The notes below the pieces were generated by a model that had not been told where the DNA came from, did not search any database, and saw nothing but the letters and a program-made list of their open reading frames with translations. From positions 62,001 through 126,000 of the forward strand of contig CAWAFQ010000005.1 of NCBI GenBank assembly GCA_963781345.1: DNA of 64,000 nucleotides. Reading direction: 5' to 3'. Made by a program: the position numbers and the translations under genes. Source of the DNA: JBBRHQ01 sp963781345. Lineage in GTDB: Bacteria > Actinomycetota > Thermoleophilia > Solirubrobacterales > 70-9. Of this stretch, positions 9,087 through 18,111 are shown piece after piece (position 1 is the first letter of the stretch; each line of letters begins with the position of its first letter).

Positions 9087-9213
9087 AGCCCGAGGAGCCG
9101 AGTCATCGGGGCTGAAGCCGATGCGAGGTGGTCCGGATAGAGGTCAAGCCGGCGAGCTCGGAGGCCGTGGCCCCAATTCACGCCGGAGCCCGCGGTCACG
9201 AAGCTCGTCCTTG
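9087..9213 (+). repeat. Partial duplicate of bases 8879-9001
   Basis: About 125 bases repeat the 3' part of the preceding gene almost exactly (GAGCCGAGnCATCGGGGCTG ... AAGCTCGTCCTTG). There are a few single-base insertions, for example GATGCGAGG against GATCGAGG and CCCCAATT against CCCAATT, which break its frame. It lies about 210 bases after the original, in the same orientation, with no gene of its own. Confidence 0.85.
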
Positions 9214-9280
9214 GCCATCGAGGTTGAGGTTGGAGCCGTGGGCGAAGTAGAGCCAGCGCGGTGCGTGGGCGTTCATCCGC

Positions 9281-9817
9281 TCAGGAGGTCCACTCCGGCA
9301 GCGCGCAACCGAAGTAATTGCAGGTGTCGGGGAAGTAGCCCTGGCGCAGGACCTCGGCCCAGAAGGCCGGGTCGTCCTGGGCCCAGCGGGCGCCGCAGGT
9401 CGGGCACTGGGTCCGCGCCTCACCGAGGCGGTTGGGGTCAATCTCGAGGTCGACCAGGCGGTCGGGCAGCCAGAGCATCGAGTAGCCGGTGCGAGAGGCC
9501 CAGTCGATCAGCGGGCCCTCGTCGTCGGCCTCGTCGCTTCGGTAGAGGAAGCGGGCGATCAGGTCGCGCCGGCCCGACTCGGTCTCGACCTCTGCAACGG
9601 TGAGGTCGGCGACCGCAGTGTCCGCCGCCACCGGGCGGGTGGCCAGGCTGCAGGCCTGGGGCGCCTGGAACATCACCGGGCTCCACGCCCGAAGCCAGAT
9701 CCGACCGCCCCTGATCGTCGCGCGGAAGGCAGGGTGCTCCCGCTCCCCCCGCGCCGCGATCAGCTCCTCGATCGCGTCGGGATCGAATCCCATCTCCTCC
9801 CACTCTTCCCAATCCAT
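9281..9817 (-). CDS. Hypothetical protein with C-terminal zinc-ribbon-like cysteines
   Basis: 178 residues from the ATG at 9817. The N-terminus (MDWEEWEEMGFDPDAIEELI) is acidic and helical. The middle is a mixed alpha/beta region containing WASRTGYSMLWLP. The C-terminus has CPTCGARW followed 28 residues later by CNYFGC, a four-cysteine set that could bind zinc. I do not recognise the family. It lies 50 bases downstream of, and in the same direction as, the DUF433/DUF5615-type toxin-antitoxin pair, so it may be a third member of that transcript. No clear ribosome-binding site precedes the chosen start. Confidence 0.5.
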   Translation of the reverse strand: MDWEEWEEMGFDPDAIEELIAARGEREHPAFRATIRGGRIWLRAWSPVMFQAPQACSLATRPVAADTAVADLTVAEVETESGRRDLIARFLYRSDEADDEGPLIDWASRTGYSMLWLPDRLVDLEIDPNRLGEARTQCPTCGARWAQDDPAFWAEVLRQGYFPDTCNYFGCALPEWTS

Positions 9818-9867
9818 GGGGATTGGGTCGCGGCGGACCGGGCGAACCTGACAGCGCCCGGGGCGCC

Positions 9868-10245
9868 TCAGCCCGGTCCAGCGCCCCTGGCGCGCGAGAC
9901 GAAGCACGTGTAGTCGTCCCAATCCGCCTGGTTGGGGCGGGCCGCCGTAACCCGGTCGAGCACCCGCAGGATCTCGCCGAACTCCGAGTGGTCGATGCCT
10001 ACAAGAATCGCGCAGCCGGCGTGGGGGCGGCCGGCCTCGGCCCACCCGCGGGCGATCCGGGGAAAGTCGCGGACGTTGAAGGTGACCATGATCCGCTGCT
10101 CGCGGGTCGCCAGCCCGAGCAGCTGCTCGTCGGTGGCCCCGTCGAGGGCGCGCTCCTCGTCGGCGGCGCGGACGTCGTGCCCCCTCTCGCGCAACGCCGT
10201 CGCGATCCGCCGCCCGGAGACGTGGGCGTCGAGGAAGAGCCTCAC
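9868..10245 (-). CDS. DUF5615-type PIN-like toxin
   Basis: 125 residues starting with GTG, overlapping the antitoxin stop by four bases (GTGA). It begins RLFLDAHVSGRRIATALRE-GHDV, with the first acidic residue of a PIN-like active site. It continues with DEQLLGLATREQRIMVTFNVRDF and H-AGCAILVG, the layout of DUF5615 ('Mut7-C/PIN-like') proteins. The acidic residues at the start and at the FNVRDF stretch fit a metal-dependent ribonuclease. Together with the upstream gene it forms a typical type II toxin-antitoxin operon. RNase activity is inferred from the family. Confidence 0.78.
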   Translation of the reverse strand: MRLFLDAHVSGRRIATALRERGHDVRAADEERALDGATDEQLLGLATREQRIMVTFNVRDFPRIARGWAEAGRPHAGCAILVGIDHSEFGEILRVLDRVTAARPNQADWDDYTCFVSRARGAGPG

Positions 10246-10661
10246 CCGGCTCTAAGGGCCTCGACCGTCGGGAACTCCCCTGCCAGGTCCTCGGCGAGGC
10301 GGGTGTTCTCCTCGATCGCGGCGTCGATCTCCTCCGGGTACTCGTCGCGGTAGGCGAGGGCGAGGCGGACCTGGGGCTCGTCGAGGTCGGTCTCGGCCGC
10401 CATTGCCGCGGGGGAGTCGAAATCGCGAGCCGCCGCGGCGATCTCCCAGACATCGAGGGCCGTTCCGATCACCCAGGGACGGCGGTCCCAGTCGGTGCCG
10501 CGGAAGGCGATCCCGGGGAAGCGCCGGGCACGGAGCGCCTCGTCGGCGAGGGCCTCGACCACCGCCCCCCTGCTGCGCCGGGTGCGCCGGGCCTCGGCGG
10601 AGACGAGCTCGTCGGTTCGCGCCGAGAGGCGGATGCTAAGTGGCTTTGACTTCGGCGCCAT
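10242..10661 (-). CDS. Antitoxin with ribbon-helix-helix N-terminus and DUF433-like C-terminus
   Basis: 139 residues from the ATG at 10661 (MAPKSKPLSIRLSARTDELV). The first 45 residues match a CopG-type ribbon-helix-helix (SIRLSARTDELVSAEARRTR, then RSRGAVVEALADEAL). The rest (FRGTDWDRRPWVIGTALDVW, then DEPQVRLALAYRDEYPEEID) is the DUF433-like winged helix that commonly neutralises DUF5615 toxins. A palindrome at 10681-10695 lies just upstream and is probably its own operator. A longer form from the ATG at 10679 would run up to that palindrome and is less likely. Confidence 0.75.
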   Translation of the reverse strand: MAPKSKPLSIRLSARTDELVSAEARRTRRSRGAVVEALADEALRARRFPGIAFRGTDWDRRPWVIGTALDVWEIAAAARDFDSPAAMAAETDLDEPQVRLALAYRDEYPEEIDAAIEENTRLAEDLAGEFPTVEALRAG

Positions 10662-10680
10662 GGGACAATGATAGTCCATT

Positions 10681-10695
10681 AGTTACAATGTAACT
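10681..10695. promoter_or_regulatory. Palindromic operator candidate, antitoxin 10242-10661
   Basis: AGTTACA-A-TGTAACT: two perfect 7-base arms around one base, 20 bases upstream of the antitoxin ATG. Ribbon-helix-helix antitoxins usually repress their own operon through such sites. On the minus strand TATCAT, between the palindrome and the start, could be a -10 element. Confidence 0.6.
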
Positions 10696-10787
10696 GCTGT
10701 ACTCAGCCCGGTCTCAATCTCCGGCGGGAACGTGGGCACCGGCCCGCTCGGTGATCTGATCGGGACGAGTTCCTAGGATCAGGGTCC

Positions 10788-11534
10788 GTGGAATCTGTCG
10801 TGAAGCCGATTGCGGTTGTCACCGGTGCCAGCAGCGGCATCGGCGCCGCGACCGTGCGGGCGCTGGCCGCGGCGGGCTTTCAGACGGTCGCGGCGGCACG
10901 TCGCCTCGACCGTTGCCAGGCGTTGGCGGCGGAGGTCGGCGGAGTGGCGATCGAGCTCGACGTGCGAAGCGAAGAGTCGATCGGCGCGCTCGCCACCTCG
11001 GTGCCAGAGGTCAACGTGATCGTGCACTGCGCCGGGGGAGCGCTGGGACTGGACCCGATCGCCCAGGCGAACGACGAGCAGTGGGTGGAGATGTATGAGA
11101 GCAACGTCCTCGGCGTGATGCGGGTGACGAAGGCGCTGCTGCCGGCGCTCGAGAGCAGCGGCAACGCCCACATCGTCATCCTCGGCTCGATCGCGGGGGT
11201 CGAGGTGTACCCCGGCGGCGGGGGCTACACCGCCGCCAAGCACGCGGTCCACGCCGTCGCGCAGACGCTTCGCCTGGAGTTACTCGGAAAGCCAATCCGG
11301 ATCACCGAGATCGCCCCGGGGATGGTCGAGACCGAGTTCTCGACGGTCCGGTTCGGGGGCGATCAGGAGCGAGCCCGCAGCGTCTATGAGGGGATGAAGC
11401 CGCTCTCCGCCGATGACGTCGCCGACATCATCGCCTTCGTCGTCACCCGTCCCCCTCACGTCAATATCGACTACGTCTCGGCGAAACCCGTCGCACAGGC
11501 CACGGCGACCGTCGTTCACCGCGAGCCCGAATAG
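10788..11534 (+). CDS. Short-chain dehydrogenase/reductase
   Basis: 248 residues, GTG at 10788 (a second GTG at 10800 is possible). Classical SDR: the TGASSGIG cofactor loop at residues 13-20, an arginine pair after beta-2 (AARRLDR) that favours NADP, NVIVHCAGG in place of NNAG, catalytic serine in ILGSIAGV, and YTAAK for the Tyr/Lys pair. The C-terminus (PPHVNIDYVSAKPVAQA) resembles YdfG-type serine/3-hydroxy acid dehydrogenases. The substrate is not certain. It stands alone, divergent from the toxin-antitoxin operon. Confidence 0.82.
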   Translation: MESVVKPIAVVTGASSGIGAATVRALAAAGFQTVAAARRLDRCQALAAEVGGVAIELDVRSEESIGALATSVPEVNVIVHCAGGALGLDPIAQANDEQWVEMYESNVLGVMRVTKALLPALESSGNAHIVILGSIAGVEVYPGGGGYTAAKHAVHAVAQTLRLELLGKPIRITEIAPGMVETEFSTVRFGGDQERARSVYEGMKPLSADDVADIIAFVVTRPPHVNIDYVSAKPVAQATATVVHREPE

Positions 11535-11741
11535 CTTTCGCACCGTGGGGGCACGAGGCGGAGACTCGGGCAGCGCCGGCAGGTGCGGACCCGGCTGGCG
11601 CTCTGAGCCCGAAGTCAGCGGCGCCGAGCGGCGCGGGCTTCCCGCCCGCGCGCTACCAGGGCGCCCACGCCGCTTGGCGGCGCAGGGCCTCCCTGGCCGC
11701 GGGATACCTGGGTCTGACCGAACCTATGCGCCGGTCGCCTA

Positions 11742-11954
11742 CTAGCTCTTGTCGTACTTGAACGAGATTCCGAGACGGACGCGGAACTCGGAGACCTTGC
11801 CGTCCTCGATCGTCACGTCCTGGCGGACGACCTCGGCGATCCGCAGCTCGCGCACGGACTCGCCGGCTGCCTCGACGGCGTTTCTCGCCGCCTGCTCCCA
11901 CGAATCTGAGCTGACGCCGATCACTTCGGTGACGCGGTACACGCTGTCTGCCAT
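11742..11954 (-). CDS. Dodecin family flavin-binding protein
   Basis: 70 residues from the ATG at 11954, which has AAGGAG six bases upstream. It is full length for dodecin: VYRVTEVIGVSSDSWEQAAR, then NAVEAAGESVRELRIAEV and the C-terminal strand EFRVRLGISFKYDKS. Dodecins form hollow dodecamers that store or buffer flavins in the cytoplasm. A longer frame from 12014 would add 20 residues without family support. It is convergent with the SDR gene and divergent from the GDSL gene. Confidence 0.9.
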   Translation of the reverse strand: MADSVYRVTEVIGVSSDSWEQAARNAVEAAGESVRELRIAEVVRQDVTIEDGKVSEFRVRLGISFKYDKS

Positions 11955-12087
11955 GTCTTCTCCTTTGGGTTTGGGCTTCTTCCCTACTCTCGCACGGCGA
12001 CCGCCGCTTGACAAGACGCCTCACCGGGCCGCTCCTCGCCTGCCTGACGCGACATGTCTAGGCTCGCTGCCCCCACCGAGGAGAACC

Positions 12088-12111
12088 ATGACCAGGAAAG
12101 TTCGCGGATGA
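12088..12111 (+). other. Seven-codon leader ORF coupled to the GDSL gene
   Basis: A GAGGAG at 12078-12083 sits four bases before an ATG that encodes MTRKVRG and stops in an ATGA overlap with the ATG at 12108. The good ribosome-binding site thus belongs to this micro-ORF rather than to the esterase start, whose own upstream is only AGGAAAG. This may be a translational-coupling leader, or a sign that the esterase start is elsewhere (12054 is in frame). Confidence 0.4.
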
Positions 12112-13415
12112 TTCGGTTCCGGCGCCGGCCGCGCCGCCGGCGAGTTGCCTTTGCACTTGTCGCGACCGCCCTGGCGGCGTTCGCGATCACCGCCGCTCCG
12201 GCCGCCGCGAGGGCGCCAAGTCACTGCAGCGGCTCGCACTGGGTCGGCGCCTGGTCGGCGAGCCCCACCGATGCGGCGCCCGGGTTCTCACAATCCCTTG
12301 CGGCCCGCACGGTGCGAACGATCATCAGCCCGCTCGGCGGCGGGGAGACCCTCCGCATCCATCTCTCAAACCAGTTTGGGGCTGAGCCGCTGAAGATCGA
12401 CGCCGCATCGATCGCCAAACAGAGCGTGGGAGCGTCGGTTCGGGCGATGACGATCCGGGCGCTGAAGTTCCATGGCAAACGCTCGGTGAGGATTCCGCCC
12501 CGGAACCAGGTGGTGAGCGACCCGGTCAAGCTCCGGTTCGGGACCCTCCAGCACCTGGCCGTCAGCACATACGTCAACCCGGGCTCGACCCAGTTGGCGA
12601 CCGAGCACTTCATCGGTCGCCAGACCTCCTACCTGTCGAGCCCCGGCGCGGGCAATCATGCGCTGGATCCGCCCGGCTCGGCGTTCGCAGCCACGACGAC
12701 CGCCCGCTTCCTGCTCACCGGGCTCGACGTCCGAGCGACCCGCAGGGTCGGCGCCGTTGCGACCTTCGGCGACTCGATAACCGACGGGTTTGAGGGCACG
12801 CCTACGCCCTTGGTCGAGAATCCCGAGGGGATCGACCGCGATGGCCGCTACCCCGACTTCCTCGCCCGCCGCCTTCTCAAGCATTCAGGACCGCAGCAGC
12901 TCACGGTCCTCAACGCGGGCATCTCGGGGAACAGGATCCTGGAGGGCGGTTTGCTGCCAGTGTTCGGTCCCAGCGGCCTCTCGCGGCTCAACCGCGACGT
13001 GGTCCATCTGCCGGGGGTCGAGACCGCGATCATCCTCGAGGGGATAAATGACATCGGCCTGACGCCGGCCACTGCGCCTGAGGTGATCGGCGGCCTCAAG
13101 CAGGAGGTCAGGGCTCTGAAGCAGGCCGGGCTGCGAGTCCTCCTCGGCACGCTGACCCCCGCCGGAGGGCCAGGCAATCCCGGCTACGGTGGCGCTGGGG
13201 CGAACGCGGTGCGGGTCGCGGTCAACGGGTGGATTCGCGGCCAGCACCTCGCCGCGGGCGTCGCCGACTTCGACCGCGCGGTTCGCGATCCGAGCGATCC
13301 GAGCCGACTCGACCCGGCCTACGACAGCAGCGACCATCTGCACCCGAGCATGGCCGGGTACAGGGCGATGGCCGGCGCCGTGCCGCTCGGCAAGCTCGCC
13401 AGTCGCTGTCCGTGA
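12108..13415 (+). CDS. Secreted SGNH/GDSL-family esterase
   Basis: 435 residues. A basic start and hydrophobic stretch (FALVATALAAFAITAAPAAA) form a signal peptide. The N-terminal 190 residues are a beta-rich domain (GAWSASPTDAAP, ISPLGGGETLRIHLSNQFG) as in actinobacterial 'SGNH hydrolase' proteins. The catalytic domain has block I GDSITDG with the nucleophilic serine, block III GISGNR, GxND as EGINDIG, and block V DHLHPS with the Asp/His pair. It probably hydrolyses an ester outside the cell; the substrate is unknown. Two cysteines near the start (HCSGSH) and end (SRCP) could pair. Confidence 0.85.
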   Translation: MIRFRRRPRRRRVAFALVATALAAFAITAAPAAARAPSHCSGSHWVGAWSASPTDAAPGFSQSLAARTVRTIISPLGGGETLRIHLSNQFGAEPLKIDAASIAKQSVGASVRAMTIRALKFHGKRSVRIPPRNQVVSDPVKLRFGTLQHLAVSTYVNPGSTQLATEHFIGRQTSYLSSPGAGNHALDPPGSAFAATTTARFLLTGLDVRATRRVGAVATFGDSITDGFEGTPTPLVENPEGIDRDGRYPDFLARRLLKHSGPQQLTVLNAGISGNRILEGGLLPVFGPSGLSRLNRDVVHLPGVETAIILEGINDIGLTPATAPEVIGGLKQEVRALKQAGLRVLLGTLTPAGGPGNPGYGGAGANAVRVAVNGWIRGQHLAAGVADFDRAVRDPSDPSRLDPAYDSSDHLHPSMAGYRAMAGAVPLGKLASRCP

Positions 13416-13480
13416 GCGCCGCTGGGTCAGGAAGCGACAAGAGGGCTTGAACCGGCACCGGGGATCGCCCGCAGGTGCCC

Positions 13481-13496
13481 CCGGCGGCCCCGCCGG
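13481..13496 (+). terminator. GC hairpin after the GDSL gene
   Basis: CCGGCGG-CC-CCGCCGG forms a perfect 7-bp stem 65 bases after the GDSL stop, without a T tract. It is possibly a weak terminator or mRNA 3' end. Confidence 0.3.
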
Positions 13497-13623
13497 CTGG
13501 CCCATGCGCAAACCGGCGACCACCGGCGCGACCCATGCGGTCGCAGATGGCCCGATCGAGGCTGCACCGTCATCCACAGGCGCTCGGCCAAGCATGCTTC
13601 CCGATCTGCCACAGTGCCGCCTC

Positions 13624-15068
13624 ATGGACCACGGGGGGATGACGATCACGTTCTGTGGCGCGGCCGAGACGGTGACCGGCTCGCGCTTCGTCTGCGAGAG
13701 CGCAGACCACCGTGTCCTCGTCGACTGTGGGCTGTTCCAGGGAATCAAGCGGCTGCGCGAGCTGAACTGGTCCCCGCTTCCCGGTCGAGCCCGCCTCGAT
13801 CGACGCCGTGGTGCTCACCCACGCCCACATCGACCACTCCGGCTACCTGCCGGCGCTGGTCCGCGACGGCTTCGGCGGCGACATCTGGTGCACGCCGGGC
13901 ACCGCCGCGCTCGCCCGCGTGCTGCTGCTCGACTCGGCCCACCTGCACGAGGAGGACGCCCGCATCGCCAACAAGCGCAGGTCGAGCCGTCACAAGCCGG
14001 CGCTGCCGCTGTACACCACGAGCCGACGCCGAGCGATGCCTGGAGCACCTGCACCCCGTGGCGCCAGGCGCCACGTTCACCCCGGTGCCGGGCATCGATG
14101 CGCTGTTCACTCCCAACGGCCACATCCTCGGCTCGGCCTCGGTCCACCTCGACGACGGTCGCGCCTCGGTCAGCTTCAGCGGCGACGTGGGACGTCCCGA
14201 CGACCCGATCATGCGGCCGCCCGAGCCGCTGCCAGCGGCCGACCACGTCGTCACGGAGTCGACCTACGCGAACCGGTCCCATGGCGACGGCGATGCCTCC
14301 GACGAGCTCGAGGCCGTCGTCAACCGCACCATGCAGCGGGGCGGCATCCTGCTCCTGCCGGTGTTCGCCGTCGGGCGGGCCCAGGCGGTCCTGCACCTGC
14401 TGACCGAACTGAGGCTGGCGGGTCGCATCCCGGAGGTGCCGACCTGCCTCAACAGCCCGATGGCGATCGAGGCCACCGATCTGTTCCTCGAAGCTGCGCG
14501 ACGAGCACAAGCTCTCCGACGAGCAGTGCCGCCGGATGCGCGACGGCGTCGAGTTCGTCCGCACCGTCGAGGAATCGAAGGAGCTCAACACGCTGCACGG
14601 GCCGATGATCGTGCTGGCCGCCAGCGGCATGGCCACCGGCGGACGAGTGCTCCACCACCTCGAGCAACTCCTGCCCGACCACCGCAACACCGTGCTCTTC
14701 ACCGGCTACCAGGCTGCGGGCACCCGAGGCGACGCGATGGTCAACGGGGCCAGCCGATCAAGATCTGGGGCCGCTACATCCCGGTGAGGGCCGAGGTGGA
14801 GCAGATCGACAGCCTGTCGGCCCACGCCGACGCCGACGAGCTCATCGCCTGGCTCTCACAGACCCCGGTGCCCCGGTGGGGAGCCAGCGTGGTGCACGGC
14901 GAAGCTGCCGCCGCCGACACCTTCCGGCTGCGGCTTCGCGATGAGCTCGGCTGGGAGGCTCGCGTGCCCGGTTACCGCGATGTGGTCCACCTCCCCGATG
15001 GCCTGGCGCGCCGCGGCGAGCCGGGGCGTCCGGCCCTGGGCTCAGCCGGCGGGCGCGGCTCCCGGTAG
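13624..15068 (+). pseudogene. Beta-CASP MBL-fold hydrolase (RNA specificity domain type), at least four frameshifts
   Basis: Successive frames together encode a nearly full-length protein of about 470 residues. Its parts are MTITFCGAAETVTGSRF, the metal site THAHIDHSG, FTPNGHILGSASVHL, SFSGDVGRPDDPI, NSPMAIEATDLF, VLAASGMATGGRVLHH and the terminal SLSAHADADELIAWL. These are the motifs of MBL/beta-CASP/RMMBL hydrolases, which act on RNA. The frame shifts near 13775, 14022, 14490 and 14752 (the last lacks one C before AGCCGATCAAG). As written it cannot make the enzyme. It overlaps the APC remnant at its 3' end. Decay is more likely than a real split gene, but sequencing error is not excluded. 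Confidence 0.72.
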
Positions 15069-15347
15069 CGCCTCGCCCTCCGACGGCACGACCGCCTGCT
15101 GGCGGCGCACCGGGGCCGCGAGCGCGTAGCCGATCACCGCGATCGCGAAGATCACCGCGAGCGTGCCCAGGGTCAGCGCCTCGTAGGTGCCCTGGCTCAC
15201 CCCCCAGGTGCCGAAGAAGTCGTAGTCAACCCCGAGCAGCCCCTCGAGCGTTCCCGGGAAGACCGCGACCCAGCTCCCCAGCGCCACCCAGAACGAAGAA
15301 GTGCGCTCATGATGGTTCGTCAAGCGAGCGTCTGCGTGATCGCCCAT
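15042..15347 (-). pseudogene. C-terminal remnant of an APC-family permease
   Basis: The first 10-12 codons overlap the end of the DUF4010 gene and look random. From about 15300 the frame reads FWVALGSWVAVFPGTLEGLL, then GVSQGTYEALTLGTLAVIFA and a basic tail. This matches the final two helices and tail of Solirubrobacterales amino-acid permeases (APC family), as far as I can recall their sequence. The ten preceding helices are absent, so the piece is a deletion remnant fused behind the DUF4010 gene. A standalone 101-residue membrane protein is the alternative. Confidence 0.45.
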
Positions 15348-16592
15348 CCGCCCCAGGCGGCGCCGAGAACGAGCGCCAGCCCGATCCAGACCTCGATCGC
15401 GTAGCGCCTGTTGCCGGTCGTGTAGGCGAGCACCGCCTTGGTCACCGTGTTCGTCGTCAGCGCCGCCAGCACCGGGACCACCGCCTGCGAGGCCGAGATC
15501 TTCCCAGCGGCAGCGAGCGAAGATGCCGAGACCGCCGCCGACTGCGAATCGGCAAAGCCTGCGATCGCAGCGCCCAGGGTGACGCCGCGCTGCCCGAGCG
15601 CTTGATTGAGAGCCCCCGCGACCACGAGCACGATCGAGACCGTGGCGGCGAGGATCAGTGCGGTCTTGAAATCGAATGCGCGGCCACGGTCGAAATGGTC
15701 AGGCGGGGCCTCCCGGATAACCCTTGCCGAAACGACGGCGGAGTATCCCGCGGCCGCGGCGGCGGCCAGGCCGAGCGGCAGCGCGACCTCCCGCAGGGTC
15801 GCGCTGCTCGTGGCCCCGAGGACGATCGCCAGAAGGACGATGGTTGCAAGCGTCGAGGCAACCGCGCCCCCAACCGCGGCTCGCAGCAACTTCGGCTCGC
15901 TGACGGCGCGAGACCCCATCGATGCCACGGTCGCGGCGCTCGACACGAACCCGGAGATGAAGCCGCTGACCAGAAGCCCGTAGCGGGGGCCGATGATCCG
16001 CAGAGCGACGTACCCGGCGCCCTGTACGGCCATCACGATGACGACGAGTTGCCAGACGACGAACGGGTTGAGCGCCTGGTTCGGGCCCAGGCCCTCGTTG
16101 GGGACCAGCGGCAAGATGATCAGGGCGGCGGCCGCCATCAGCAGGCCGTCGTGGACCTCCTGCTCCGAGAGGGTCTCGCGCGCCAGGTGGTGAACGCGCT
16201 CCCGGTAGGCGAGGATCAGCGCCACCGCCACTCCCAGCGCCGCCGCCGTGGCCGTGTCCTGCTGGGCGAGTGCACCGAGCAGGAAGGCGATCATCAGCGC
16301 AACCTCGGTCGTCAGTCCCGGGTCGTCATTGTCGCTCAGCAGGTAGCCGGCGACCACGGCCAGCCCAACGAAACCTCCCGCGACCGCGACCACCGCGACC
16401 TCGCCCACCCGCTCCGCCAGACCGCCCAGCAGCGCGACCAGCGCGAAGGTGCGAATCCCCGCCGGAGCCCGCGAGGGTCCTTCGCCCTTGCGCCGCTCGC
16501 GCTCGACACCTGAGCATCAGCCCGATTCCAAGCGCGACGGCAAGTGGGAGCAGGTCCCCGTTCGAAGCAACCTCCGACGTCGGCACGGTCAC
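15320..16592 (-). pseudogene. MgtC/SapB-DUF4010 membrane protein, one frameshift
   Basis: The start (ATG 16592) encodes SNGDLLPLAVALGIGLML, and the next frame continues GVERERRKGEG and TFALVALLGGLAERVGEVAV. Deleting one A near 16512 restores the family motif GIGLxxGVERER of MgtC. After that the frame is open for more than 380 residues, with about ten helices including PLVPNEGLGPNQALNPFVVW and YGLLVSGFISGFVSSAATVA, typical of DUF4010. The family is thought to act in ion (magnesium) homeostasis or to regulate it; that is family knowledge. A restart at 16408 could give a truncated protein of 362 residues. Confidence 0.75.
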
Positions 16593-16678
16593 GACCAGAG
16601 TGTCCCCCTTCAGTGAATCGCCGGTATCGTCGGGCTCCGCCGGGCGGGACGGTGCCCGACCAGAGACGAGGACGACCC

Positions 16679-17665
16679 ATGCCAGCGACGGATCCCATCG
16701 CGCATCTGATCGGGAGAGCGAACAGGCTCGCCCTCGAGGTGCCCTACACGCCGGCGCGCCTGCTGCGACGCGTCCGCGGCGGGTCGCTCGAGGACGCGGT
16801 CCGGGGCAAGGTGGTGATGATCACCGGCGCCTCATCGGGGATCGGCAGGGCGAGCGCGCTCAGGGTCGGAGAGGCCGGTGGAACCGTGCTGCTGGTCGCC
16901 CGCACCGTGGAGAGGCTCGAGGCGACGCGTGAGGAGATCGAGGGGGCGGGAGGCGATGCCCACGTTCATCCGTGCGACCTGTCCGATCTCGACGCGGTCG
17001 GCCGCATGGCTGCCGACGCCCTCGACCAGCATGGCCGCGTCGACATCCTCGTCAACAACGCTGCCCACTCGATCCGGCGCTCGCTCGCCCTCTCCTACGA
17101 CCGCATGCATGACTTCCAGCGCACGATGCAGGTCAACTACTTCGGTGCGGTGAGGCTGATCCTCGCGCTGCTGCCGGGAATGCGAGAGCGCGGCTGCGGC
17201 CACATCATCAACGTCTCCTCGGCCGGCGTGCAGGTCAACACGCCGCGCTTCTCCGCCTATCTGGCCTCAAAGGCCGCGCTCAACGCGTTCTCGGCCTCGA
17301 TCGCATCGGAGGTCCGCAATGACGGCGTCCACATCACCACCATCTACATGCCGCTGGTGCGAACTCCGATGATCGCCCCGACCAAGCTCTATGACTCGTT
17401 CCCGGCGATCACACCCGAGGAGGCCGCCGAGATGGTCGCGGAGGCGATCGTCACCCGTCCCATTCGCATCTCCACCCGCCTCGGCAATGCGTTTGAGTTC
17501 GCGAATGCGCTCAGCCCGGGCTCTGTGGAGACGGTGCTGAACGCCGCCTACCAGGCCATGCCGGACTCAGGGGAGGGCTCGGGCGGGGCGGCGCCCGCCG
17601 GCGAGGAGGAGCTCCCCGGGCTGAGCCGGATTCTCACCCGCATCTTGCGCGGGCCCCGCGCCTAG
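16679..17665 (+). CDS. Short-chain dehydrogenase, long form with N-terminal extension
   Basis: 328 residues. About 40 residues (IAHLIGRANRLALEVPYTPA) precede the Rossmann domain: TGASSGIG at roughly 49-56, a VARTVERL segment after beta-2, DILVNNAAHS, NVSSAGVQ for the catalytic serine, and YLASK for the Tyr/Lys pair. The C-terminus extends past the usual SDR end (TPEEAAEMVAEAIVTRPIRI) and finishes with a flexible tail. The layout resembles actinobacterial SDRs annotated as acyl-CoA or fatty-aldehyde reductases. The exact substrate is not evident. The ATG at 16679 follows a GAGGA stretch. Confidence 0.8.
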   Translation: MPATDPIAHLIGRANRLALEVPYTPARLLRRVRGGSLEDAVRGKVVMITGASSGIGRASALRVGEAGGTVLLVARTVERLEATREEIEGAGGDAHVHPCDLSDLDAVGRMAADALDQHGRVDILVNNAAHSIRRSLALSYDRMHDFQRTMQVNYFGAVRLILALLPGMRERGCGHIINVSSAGVQVNTPRFSAYLASKAALNAFSASIASEVRNDGVHITTIYMPLVRTPMIAPTKLYDSFPAITPEEAAEMVAEAIVTRPIRISTRLGNAFEFANALSPGSVETVLNAAYQAMPDSGEGSGGAAPAGEEELPGLSRILTRILRGPRA

Positions 17666-17724
17666 CGGCCGACGCTCCCCGGAACCGGAACGCAGGGGCG
17701 CTCCCGTCGCTCACTCTGAACCGA

Positions 17725-18102
17725 TCATGCCCCCCAAACATCGACGAGGTCCTCGATCAGGGCGAAGTCAGCGGCGTTTCCGGTCAGCAGCGGGACTCGC
17801 TCCACGTTCGCCGTCGCCGCGATCGCCAGGTCCATCGCGCGCCGGCGCGGCTGCCCACCGCGGGCGCTGACGCCTGCCGCGAGGCGGCCCCACTCTCTTG
17901 CGACGCCCGCCGTGATCGGGAGTGGGTCAAAGCCGGCCTCGACCGCCCCCAATCGCTGCGCCCGCAGCGCCCGTTCATCTCCCTCGGAGGCGACGAGGAC
18001 GCCGTAGTGAAGCTCGGTCAGCGAAGCGACGCTGATCGCCGCCTCAACGCCAGCGGGAGCCTGGTCGCTGATCAGCACCGAAGTGTCGAGCAGAACCCGC
18101 AT
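17725..18102 (-). CDS. vapC: VapC-family PIN-domain toxin
   Basis: 125 residues starting with ATG. PIN-domain residues are in place: LLDTSVLI (first Asp), ISVASLTELHYG (Glu), MDLAIAATA (Asp) and a late LLTGNAADFALI (Asp). PIN toxins are Mg-dependent RNases that cut tRNA or rRNA. The gene follows its Phd/YefM-like antitoxin by nine bases. The target RNA is unknown. Confidence 0.85.
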   Translation of the reverse strand: MRVLLDTSVLISDQAPAGVEAAISVASLTELHYGVLVASEGDERALRAQRLGAVEAGFDPLPITAGVAREWGRLAAGVSARGGQPRRRAMDLAIAATANVERVPLLTGNAADFALIEDLVDVWGA

Positions 18103-18111
18103 CCGCGCTGC

